Shown: in pieces, positions 39,001-47,226 of the stretch
How positions within the stretch are numbered: position 1 is the first letter of the stretch
How the letters are laid out: each line of letters starts with the position of its first letter
NCBI GenBank assembly: GCA_013306675.1
Contig: JABLUY010000150.1
Span: forward strand, 8,631-72,630
Reading direction: 5' to 3'
DNA: 64,000 nucleotides
Source of the DNA: Thraustochytrium sp. TN22
Taxonomy: Eukaryota > Sar > Bigyra > Thraustochytrida > Thraustochytriidae
Notes under the pieces: model-generated
What the model was told of the DNA's origin: nothing
Databases searched by the model: none
The model's input: only the letters and a program-made list of their open reading frames with translations
Program-made: the position numbers and the translations under genes

Positions 39001-39993
39001 TCGATGTTCCCGCGGCCTCGGTTCTTGTCTATAGACCGCACAGGCTGGGCCCGCCTCTGCATAGCACAAAGAAGGCTCGCTGTTGACAAGGGACATGGGA
39101 GTGAAGTAGTTTATTCATGTGCCCAGCGACGCCAGGGGCACGTTTTCCTTCGAGAGTAGGTTGGATGATCTCTGCTGATAATCAAACGTGTTCAGGCCCC
39201 AGCCGGCGGTTTTGGCATGCATTTTGTTGCCTCGGCGGTTCGTCGTCGTGGTCTACATCCTGTACGTCGAAGCCCGTCTGGAGCGCCATGTCTATCGCGA
39301 CGCAGTAGCTGAGGACAACAAAGTCGTCCTTGGCCAGTTTTTTTGCGCTTGTCCCATTTGCATTGCACAGCAACGATCCGTGTCATGTTTCAGCGCTGAA
39401 GTGCCTCGCTTTCTTTCCCTCCTGGCTACTAATGATCCACGGCCAAGCCGTCTTGCTTGGGACGCCATCAGCGACGACGCGGGGCATCGCCATGCCAAGT
39501 CTCTGCGCTGCGTCGGGTTCTGGGTCACCACAAGCCTCTCGAGCAGCCGGCTCGCAACCTAAGTCACAACCACGCCGGCAAGGAGCATGACGATGGGTGG
39601 TGCTAAATTTGTACTCATCGCTCTTGACATACCCTTCGTCACAGCTTAGCCAATGCCTGCTTGCAAACTGCGTTGATCGCGAGCCGCAAGCCTGGGAGGA
39701 CCATTCTTCTTCTGAGAGCGTCTCGGCTTGTATTTTGCTCCCGTTTTGTGCAGGCAAAACTCAGGTGGGTTTGCACTCAAAAAGTTCCAAGCTTATGCTG
39801 CGAACTCGGCACGAGTGAGGTGCTTCTCCCTTCGCCTATACGATGAGAGCTGCCTCAACCCGGCTCAAACTTGCTCTCCCCAGCGCCTGATGCATGATTA
39901 TCAGGTGCCAACAGACAAAGATGTGCTCCTGTTGCACCCACCTACCTCCACAAACCGCTCATCATGGGAAAAGACACTTGCATGCTCTTATTA
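39001..39993. other. Spacer holding the protease relic
   Basis: Lower GC than most of the window. Apart from the relic at 39186-39510 nothing else is recognisable. 39511-39993 may hold further worn-out N-terminal sequence of the relic, but I cannot align it convincingly. Confidence 0.5.
39186..39510 (-). pseudogene. Relic of a trypsin-fold serine protease
   Basis: Three separate frames on the minus strand match, in order, the intact protease-like gene at 39994-41508: PRVVADGVPSKTAWPWIISS (intact: PRVSNGSPSEVAYPWMVSL), then TRIVAVQC (intact: RFILTAAHC), then GFDVQDVDHDDE and AKTAGWGLNT (intact: GFDVQDEDLIVLNDDE, AKLAGWGYTK). Several frame changes and a shortened middle show it is dead. The position of the catalytic His reads Gln. 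It lies just 3' of the intact gene on the same strand, so a tandem duplication that decayed is the simplest origin. Confidence 0.8.
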
Positions 39994-41508
39994 TCATGAT
40001 TGAAGGATTGCGCAATAGTGGTTGAGAATGACACCGGTCCAGTTCTTCTTCTTGGTCGTCTTTGGCACCTTTGCGTTGTTGGGGAACTTGTGCAAACGGC
40101 ACTCGCCGGGCTTATCTTCCTTGTCAGACGGCTTAAAGGAGAAGCCTACACAGGTAAACTCGACGAATAGGTACGAGAAACGGCACGCAATGTAGCACTC
40201 GGCCGCCGTGTAGACATTATCCATTCGCTCGTACTTGCTCTTGGTCAATCTCGCGTCCTCGGACCAGCACTTATCCGCAGCCGTGCTCTCGGCTGTCGGC
40301 GCACAATAGCTGGTGGCCACGGAAGACGCCTCGTTGGAGATGACCCAGGTGCAGCTGGAGGCGTACGGCTCGGTGCCACACTCGGTCTGGTTCAGCAGGA
40401 CGCAAATGTCTGGGAAGACCAGGCCCGTGAGCGGCTTGGGGCCGCAGGTGCCCTCTTCCCATTCGCAGACGTGCTCCATGTCCTTTTTCTTGCACTGGGA
40501 CCTGCTCAAAGTGGCACAGAGCGTCTCGCGCTGGGCGAGCGCAGATGCCTCGTCCGCCGCCTCCGTGTCGCTGCTGAATTTGGCCTGGGGCACGACATCC
40601 AAGATGAAGTCCTTGTAGGACCGCACGCGCGTGTAGATGCCGTACGCGGGGTAGTCGCAGAAGAAGTAGCCGAAGGAGACGAGGCCGATCTGGACCGCGG
40701 TGCCGTTATCCTGCTCGAAGAAAAGCGGGCCTCCGTTGTCCCCGGCGCACAGGCTGGGCCCGCCGGTACAAATCATCGTGTCCAAAAGCATGAAGTGGAA
40801 CAAGTACGAGACGTACTTGGAGCAAATGTCCTGTGGCGCCAGGGGCACGTCCTGCTCCATGAGTTTGTTCGGGGTCTTGCCGTCTCCGACCTTGGTGTAG
40901 CCCCAGCCGGCGAGCTTCGCGTACAGGCTGGCCTCCTCGGCGGTCTCGTCATCGTTCAGGACGATGAGGTCCTCGTCCTGCACGTCGAAGCCCATCTGCA
41001 GCTCCACGATTGCAATGTCATTTCCATTGGTGATGTCATAGGTGATGTAGTCGGGGTGAGCGTAGACAACGTAGTCTCCCTCGCCAACTTCGATGCGCTG
41101 GCCGTCGTTCTTCTTGGACTTGTCGAGCGCTCCGAGTTGCAACGCCTTGAGCTCTGGGATCTCGCCGTCATTCACGACGCAGTGCGCCGCCGTGAGGATG
41201 AAGCGAGCATGAATGAGCGTGCCCGCGCAAAAGTGCTTGTTCTTTTTCGTCTGTAGGCTCACCATCCACGGATACGCGACCTCGCTCGGCGACCCATTCG
41301 AGACGCGCGGCGTTGCTAGCTCCGGTAGCGCCTCCTCCGTCTGCCTCGCCGCAACCACGTGGCGCGACAGGAGCTGCTCCGCGGCCAAGTCTCTGCGGCG
41401 CGCGGACAGGTCCCCCGTCTGCAGCCTTTCCAGCAGGCTGGCCTCCGCGCTCAAGGCTGCCAGGACGAGGAGCACGACTCGGACGGCAAGCACCATCTTG
41501 TCGGTCAT
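39994..41508 (-). CDS. Secreted trypsin-fold protein with Ser-to-Asn active site (pseudoprotease), Cys-rich C-terminus
   Basis: 504 residues. Signal peptide at 1-24 (MVLAVRVVLLVLAALSAEAS). The S1 domain runs from about residue 68 (PRVSNGSPSEVAYPWMVSLQ). His109 (LTAAHC) and Asp164 (NDIAIV) are kept, but the nucleophile motif reads CAGDNGGPL, so Asn258 (AAC) replaces the catalytic Ser. A one-base transition from AGC explains it. The oxyanion Gly and the disulfide Cys remain, so the fold is likely kept. From about residue 315 to the end lie Cys-rich modules, the last PAN/apple-like (AAECYIACRFSYLFVEFTCV). It probably binds rather than cuts, as in haptoglobin- or azurocidin-type pseudoproteases. 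The relic at 39186-39510 is its decayed neighbour. Confidence 0.85.
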   Translation of the reverse strand: MTDKMVLAVRVVLLVLAALSAEASLLERLQTGDLSARRRDLAAEQLLSRHVVAARQTEEALPELATPRVSNGSPSEVAYPWMVSLQTKKNKHFCAGTLIHARFILTAAHCVVNDGEIPELKALQLGALDKSKKNDGQRIEVGEGDYVVYAHPDYITYDITNGNDIAIVELQMGFDVQDEDLIVLNDDETAEEASLYAKLAGWGYTKVGDGKTPNKLMEQDVPLAPQDICSKYVSYLFHFMLLDTMICTGGPSLCAGDNGGPLFFEQDNGTAVQIGLVSFGYFFCDYPAYGIYTRVRSYKDFILDVVPQAKFSSDTEAADEASALAQRETLCATLSRSQCKKKDMEHVCEWEEGTCGPKPLTGLVFPDICVLLNQTECGTEPYASSCTWVISNEASSVATSYCAPTAESTAADKCWSEDARLTKSKYERMDNVYTAAECYIACRFSYLFVEFTCVGFSFKPSDKEDKPGECRLHKFPNNAKVPKTTKKKNWTGVILNHYCAILQS

Positions 41509-42255
41509 CTTTGATTTCGTGTTTGCTGTTTTCGAAGTTCGTCTTCAAGCGCGCGGGTGCGCGGCGGGCAGCGAGGTGGTGAATCAGCCTGCGTCTTTAG
41601 TGGGAGCTGAGGAGGCGGAGACTTCCTACCGCTCCTGGGTCCGGCTCCCCCACCCGCTCCCCCCAGCTCCGTGCATTTACATGCCATGGTGATGTGCGAC
41701 GGCCAAAGTCACAACGGCAAGGGTGCGCAGCGACGGCCGCCGGGCGCGGTGGGTTGCTGGGGCGGGACGACCCTTAGCCAAGCGAGGCGGAGAAAGGCAA
41801 GGCGGAGCGAAAAAGCGAGACAAGGCGGACCATGTAGAGGCCGGGGCTGCCAGGGGAGCGCGGCTTAGAAGTCGCCTCCGGGCTGGATTGCACGGGTTCC
41901 ATAGGGTTGGCACTGTCTCCAAGCGTCGGACGTCGCCCCGCCCTGCGGCTCGGCTTTCTTGGCCCAGGGACTTTCTGATCAAGCTTGCAGTGGTGTGCGA
42001 CGTCTCGGCTCGGCTCGGCTCGGCTCTCTTCTTTCGGGGCACCACAAGGCCCAGACAGCTGGCTAGCTGGGCTGGCTCGCTGGCTCCGGAGCGGCGGCGG
42101 CGTTCTTCAGTCTCGTAGAACGAGCTGCTTCTCAAGCTCAATAGCCTACATAATTTATGTATGTGCAAACGCAGAGGCTTGCCTGTCTGGGTGTGTGTGT
42201 TAGGTCTCGTGTGTCGCCGCTGACTTGTCTATCTTATTTCTCTCTCCCGCCACTT
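41509..42255. other. Spacer, no gene seen
   Basis: Upstream region of the pseudoprotease gene and 3' region of the polytopic membrane gene. Purine-rich GGCGGAG/GCGAAAAAG repeats near 41785-41830 and a GGCTC run near 42003-42022. No coding signal. Confidence 0.5.
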
Positions 42256-43272
42256 TTACGTCTTGGCAAGGAGACCGTCGGCAGGCTCCCCAGAGCTACC
42301 GCGCTTCTGGCGAGCGGCCGTGTTGTCGTCGTCGTTGTCGTCATCATCGCGGAAGTTCTGCGCCTCGTAGTCATCGGCCTCGTCACTAGAGCGGCGCAGA
42401 CGCTGGCTAGTGGACGCGCGGTGCAACTTCTCCGTGAGGACCTCGCCGTAGCGCGAGAGGCACTTGCGCTTGAGCTCGGAGCAGCCGTAGGTGATGGCGA
42501 AGGCGATAAAGTGCGCGACGGCCAGGCCCACCGCGTACGCCATGAAGAGAGGGTTGTCGGTGCGCAGGAACGGGTAGGCCATAAAGCCGTAGGCGACGTT
42601 GCCGCCGAGGTGCCAGATGACGTAGGCCGCCGGCCACAGCAGCATGAGCGCAAAGTGCGTGAAGTTGATGAGGTAGCCCGCGAGGAAGAAGTCGACGGCC
42701 ATGACAAAGATGTTGCAGGCGTGCTCCGAGATGGACGTGAACCCAAGGTACGGCGACCACGCGGGCTCGGCGTTGGGCGCAATGAAGGCCCAGACGACGA
42801 CGGCCACGAGGATGGCGGTGCCAAACTCGATCTCTCCCAGCACCTGATGCGTGGCCAAGAGCGCGCGCGTGGCCGGGTGCCCGCCCCGCGAGGCGCGCCC
42901 GCGCGCCACGGGCGGCGGCACGGTGTGCGGCGCGAAGACGTGCACGAGCGAGACGGCCAGTGCCACCAGCGAATACAACGTCAAGATGAAGAGGTTCCAG
43001 GTCGTGTAGTACTGCAGCTCCCAGACGTCGCGGCTGTCGAACTCGAGCGCCACCGTCACCACGTAGAAAACCGCGATGGCCACGCGCCAGACCAACACGG
43101 CGTACTTGAAATTGCTCGTGCTCGCCGGCGCGAACGCAAAAAAGTCGTTGCCCCTCTGGCCCATGATGAAGAGCCAGGCGATTGACGCCACCAACAGCAC
43201 GGGCGCCAGAACTACGCCAAAGATGAAGCCCGCGGAACCCGGATTCTGCTCGTTATCGCCCGCCGCGCCCAT
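42256..43272 (-). CDS. Polytopic membrane protein, AIG1/Rolling-stone-like
   Basis: 338 residues from ATG 43272 (MGAAGDNEQNPG). About seven hydrophobic helices. The pattern YYTTWNLFILTLYSLVAL, then HACNIFVMAVDFFLAG, then FTHFALMLLWPAAYVIWHL resembles the FAR-17a/AIG1 and Rolling-stone families of multi-pass proteins, in which an Asn/His pair in the membrane is conserved. AIG1-type members hydrolyse fatty-acid esters of hydroxy fatty acids. Whether the catalytic Thr/His pair is present cannot be judged by eye. The C-terminal tail is polar and acidic (RDDDDNDDDN). The family call is tentative; the gene is real. Confidence 0.55.
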   Translation of the reverse strand: MGAAGDNEQNPGSAGFIFGVVLAPVLLVASIAWLFIMGQRGNDFFAFAPASTSNFKYAVLVWRVAIAVFYVVTVALEFDSRDVWELQYYTTWNLFILTLYSLVALAVSLVHVFAPHTVPPPVARGRASRGGHPATRALLATHQVLGEIEFGTAILVAVVVWAFIAPNAEPAWSPYLGFTSISEHACNIFVMAVDFFLAGYLINFTHFALMLLWPAAYVIWHLGGNVAYGFMAYPFLRTDNPLFMAYAVGLAVAHFIAFAITYGCSELKRKCLSRYGEVLTEKLHRASTSQRLRRSSDEADDYEAQNFRDDDDNDDDNTAARQKRGSSGEPADGLLAKT

Positions 43273-43944
43273 CTTGACCGACCAATGCGAAGACTTCGAC
43301 GGCAAGGCAGCCTGAGAGTGAAAAGGATTTGCTTGCCCTCTGGCCCGAGGCCCAGCCAGAGGCGAGATCGTGCCAAGCAAGAGCTTCTCGGTTCGGCCAG
43401 CTGTGGTCCGCTATGCTGGGCCAGCTTCGCGCCGCGACCTGCAGTGCCTCGCCCGCGAGGCTCACGCACCCCCCACAAGCCTCAGGCTCATGGGCCTGCC
43501 TCGTACCTCGCCGAACATGCCATGAGGAAGCAAGAGGCAGCAAAGAGGGGCCGGCCCGCCGGGCGGGCGCGCGCTGCGCTGCGAGGTCGGGTGACGCTGC
43601 TGACCGTCGCCGCGCTCTCCGGCTGCTGGGAGAGCAAGGCCAGGAAATCTAGGCCGCGCCTCGAGGCTGAGTCTCTGAGAGTCAGAGAGAACCCCGGCCC
43701 GCATCTCATCCATGGCGACTTCTGGCGCGTGAACCAAGCCGTGTTCGCCAAGCCGACGCCCGCGGGCTGCAGGGCCCGGCCACTGGCAGCGGCGCATTGC
43801 GTGGCTGTTCGTGCCGGCCGGCTGCCTCGTGACCGTGGCCATCGACTGCACCCGCACACTTCCCCTTGGCGCCCTACCTTCGCGCGCCCTTCTCCAGCCA
43901 CTGGCAGGCGAGGCGGCCGGCGGCCAGGCTCCACCACCACTGCA

Positions 43945-43981
<37 letters not shown>

Positions 43982-44566
43982 ATACCTAGCTAGGCCTAGG
44001 CCTAGGTAACAGCTGGCCAGGTACTAACTTCTAATCATGATCAGGAGCCGAAGCTCGCCTGCGGCCGACTTCCTTTCCAGGCTCTCCACCGCGCCACCAG
44101 CGTGGCAGGGTCGTGCGCCGCGAGCGGAGGCAGGGTCGTGCGCCGCGAGCGGAGTGCAACAATCGTCACCCTCCCGGGCTGTGCGCTCGAGCTCAGTCAG
44201 AAAGCAACGCAAGGCAAGCCGGCCTCCTAAGTTAGTTGCGTGTAGTGAATAAAGCCGCGCGTGGCGTCGGCGGCGGCGGCGGCGGCGTTCACGTGCAGCG
44301 CTGACGAGCGGCCCCAGTTCACTTTGCACGCGTTTTTTGCCCGGCTTGGCGCGAGGTTTGTTGCCGCAGTGCAGCCACAGCTGAGCGAGCTGTGGCTGAG
44401 GTGCGCGGAGGCGACAGTCCGGTGTCTCCTAACCTAAGTGGTTGGGCGCGCGGCGCGTGGGTGGCTGGGGCGCGGCGCGCGCGCGGGCAGGCTGGCGGCC
44501 GCGGCAGGCAGGCGCGGCGCGGAGTGGGCGGCGGCCAGCTGCGTGCGCGCGGCGCGAGTCGGGCTG
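43273..44566. other. Divergent spacer with CTG run and CTAG palindromes
   Basis: No gene. CCACTGGC at 43780-43787 and 43898-43905; (CTG)12 at 43946-43981; a CTAG/CCTAGG palindromic cluster at about 43985-44008; a tandem 23-bp duplicate of GCAGGGTCGTGCGCCGCGAG at about 44105-44152. Confidence 0.55.
43946..43981. repeat. (CTG)12 triplet repeat
   Basis: Pure run in a gene-free region, directly followed by the CTAG palindromes. Confidence 0.9.
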
Positions 44567-45498
44567 ATGGGCGGGATGGCGCCGCCCTCGCTCGCCACGG
44601 CGCGCGTCGGGTTCATCGGCTGCGGCAGCATGGCCACGGCGCTCATCGCGGGCTTCGAGGCGCGCGGCGTCGTGGACCACGGCCGCATGTGCGGCAGCTG
44701 CAAGTCGCAGGCCACCGTTGACCGCATGGGCGAGCTCAACGTGCGCGCCTTCCAGCAGAACGCCGCCGTCGTGCAGCAGAGCGACGTCATCTTCCTGGCC
44801 GTCAAGCCCTACGTTATGGAAGAGGCGCTCGCCGACATCCGCGAGGTCGTCACCGAGGACAAGCTGCTCGTCTCCATCGCGGCCGGCGTCACGCTCAAGT
44901 CCATGGAGGACGCGCTGCCCGACGGCTCGCGTGTCATCCGCGTCATGCCAAACACGCCCTGCAGCGTTGGCGCGGCCGCCTCGGCCTACGTCAAGGGCAC
45001 CTGGGCCACCGACAAGGACATGGAGCTCGTCGGTGATCTGCTCTCCGCCGTCGGCCTCGCCGTTCCCTGCCTCGAGAAGGACCTCAACGCCGTCACCGGC
45101 CTCTCCGGCTCCGGTCCGGCCTACGTCTTCCTCATGATCGAGGCGCTCGCCGACGGCGCCGTGCGCGCCGGCCTGGCGCGCCAGACTGCGCTCAAACTCG
45201 CTGCACAGATGGTCAAGGGCGCCGCGCAGATGGTCGTCGAGACCGGCGTCCACCCGGCCGTCCTCAAGGACCAGGTCTGTAGCCCCGGAGGTAGGTCCGA
45301 TCCGCTCTTGCGCCACGCTCTTGCTTGCTGTCGCCTCTTCCAGTTGACCCATTCACTGACTTACCCGACCTCTTCTCGCGCACAGGTACCACTATCGCGG
45401 GCGTCGAGGCGCTCGAGCGCGGCAACTTCCGCGCCACGGTCATGAACGCCGTCACAAGCGCCAAGGGCCGCGCCGACGAGCTCTCCAAGTCCTCCTGA
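44567..45498 (+). CDS. PYCR: Pyrroline-5-carboxylate reductase (two exons)
   Basis: 278 residues: exon 1 is 44567-45290 and exon 2 is 45386-45498. It reduces P5C to proline with NAD(P)H, the last step of proline synthesis. The Rossmann motif is GFIGCGSMATALIAGF near residue 15; FLAVKPYV, RVMPNTPCSVG and LSGSGPAYVF are family words. Splicing joins VCSPGG to TTIAGVEALERG, restoring the conserved CSPGGTTIAG that contacts substrate and the C-terminal helices. Unspliced, the protein would end in an unrelated tail. ATG 44567 or 44576 are both close to the Rossmann start; the upstream open frame has no ATG. Confidence 0.95.
45291..45385 (+). other. Spliceosomal intron in P5C reductase, 95 nt
   Basis: GTAGGTCC at the 5' end, TCTCGCGCACAG at the 3' end with a pyrimidine-rich stretch and CACTGAC upstream as possible branch site. 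It interrupts a Gly codon in CSPGGTT. Confidence 0.93.
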
Positions 45499-46100
45499 TG
45501 GGAGCGGCGAGGAGGCCATCCTCGGTCGCGCCCCGATAGCGCCGTACGAGCTTTCTCATGACGCCATGCGCTGCGCGAGAGAGCGCGCGCGATGGCTGCT
45601 GCGGCGACCGCTTTCGTTCGAGCATCGACCTGGTCTGACTGTGCCTGTTTGACCGACCGATCAGCTCGCTGCTCCTCTCGGGGCCGCAGCCTGCACGCAC
45701 CCTTTTATGCTCTCATGTAGCCAGAGACTTCATGCATCATCTTTGATCTGATCTGATCTGATCTGATGAGAAAGCGTAGTCCTCGTTCGACCCTCTCTGG
45801 CGGCCGTGCGAGTCCGGGCCCAAACTTGAGCAGTCGATGCCTCACTGTCAACTCTGTGACCTCGAGATCCTCCCTTTCTCGTCCTGCCGGTGCTCCTCTG
45901 ACAGTCCTCTCCCCTGAAGACTCAGGCTCTCCTTGTTGACGACGGCGCCGCTCGGCAGCCGCTCGGCAGAACGACGTGCCACTGGGCGCGGCCAAAGCTC
46001 CGTCGCCCTTGCCGCGAGTCGCGCGTGCGAGTCGCGAGCAGCCGCGTGCAGCGCTGTGCGGGCCGGTCGGGTGGTGCGGAGCGCGCCGCGCCCAGAGCCC
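45499..46100. other. Spacer, P5C reductase to TMEM256
   Basis: No gene. A GATCT/TCTGA tandem run at about 45745-45768; CCACTGGG near 45980, about 120 bp before the TMEM256 start. Confidence 0.5.
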
Positions 46101-46460
46101 ATGGCGTTGAAGAGCGCAAACCTCGCGGTGGCCGGCGTGTCCGGCGCCATCGCCATCGGGCTGGGCGCCTTCGGGGCGCATGCGCTGCGCGGGCGCGTCG
46201 ACGACCGCATGGAGAAGGTCTGGGAAACCGCAGCGCACTACCACCTCGTGCACAGCGTTGCACTGCTCGTGGCGAGCCAAATGCCGCACAAGCCCTGGGT
46301 TGGCGGCCTCAGCAGGCCGGTGGCGCTTTTCGCCGGCGGCACCCTTCTCTTCTCCGGCTCGCTCTACGTCATGGTGGCCACCGACGAGCGTCGCCTCGGC
46401 ATGATCACGCCCATCGGCGGCTTCACGCTTATCGCCGCTTGGCTCTCCCTCATCCTTTGA
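46101..46460 (+). CDS. TMEM256: TMEM256/DUF423 small membrane protein
   Basis: 119 residues. The N-terminal word GLGAFGAHALRGRVDDR followed by WETAAHYHLVHSVALL is diagnostic for DUF423 (bacterial YgdD, animal TMEM256). Four hydrophobic helices. It ends GMITPIGGFTLIAAWLSL. The molecular role of the family is unknown; in animals it is found in mitochondria or the ER. The start is the first ATG next to the conserved N-terminus. Confidence 0.93.
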   Translation: MALKSANLAVAGVSGAIAIGLGAFGAHALRGRVDDRMEKVWETAAHYHLVHSVALLVASQMPHKPWVGGLSRPVALFAGGTLLFSGSLYVMVATDERRLGMITPIGGFTLIAAWLSLIL

Positions 46461-47226
46461 TGCTAAACTACTTGTAGCAGAAAGTATGAGCTTTGCAAGC
46501 ACTTTCCTGCCCCACTACTCGACGAAGTCGTGCATGTATGCGAGTCGCGTCACTTGCATTTCCCTCCTGCACGCACGAGTGCTGCAGTCAGGTCATTTGG
46601 CTCCCAACGTATGCACGCAGGAGCGACTTGCTTCACTCAACCCACCATGCATGAAGGAGCGAATCGTTTCACTCGTGCAAGACACACAGCCTAAGTATTG
46701 CGCAAATCCACGCTCAACCCGTCCATAGAATCTCGGCATCTTGACTCTGCCTCGCACCAGCGGCCTCCTGGGCTAGCAAACTAGCTTATTAGCCAGCGCC
46801 ACGGCGTGGATCGCAGCTGTCCTCTTGACACGAGGCTCGCTCGCTCATCGCTCATCGCTTTCACGCACGCACGTGAAATGTTCGCGACTCGCCGAAGGCC
46901 TGCGTCGTGCAACCCGTCGCCGCCGCCGCCGCTCGGCAGTGAACCTGGTCGTCGCGCGCGGCTCCGAGCCGCTGCCTGACTAGTACAGCTAGCTAGCCTA
47001 CGGCGACTTGAGCATGAGCACAAGCCACGTGAGCCACATGAGGATGAGAGGCGAAAGACGCGGCGGCTCGCGCCTCGAGTCACAGACTCGGATCGGGGGC
47101 GCACGGGGCGCGGCGCAGCGCGGCGCGGCGGCGGCGGCGGGCGGGCGGCGGCGGCGGCGGCGGCGGCGGCCAGGCCGCGCCTGCTCGCGGAGAAGTCGCG
47201 GTGCGCCGAGGCCGGGGCGAGGCAGG
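46461..47226. other. Spacer, no gene seen
   Basis: A GCTA/CTAG stretch at about 46973-46997 and a GGC-rich run at about 47125-47170 just before the TTC39-like start. Confidence 0.5.
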
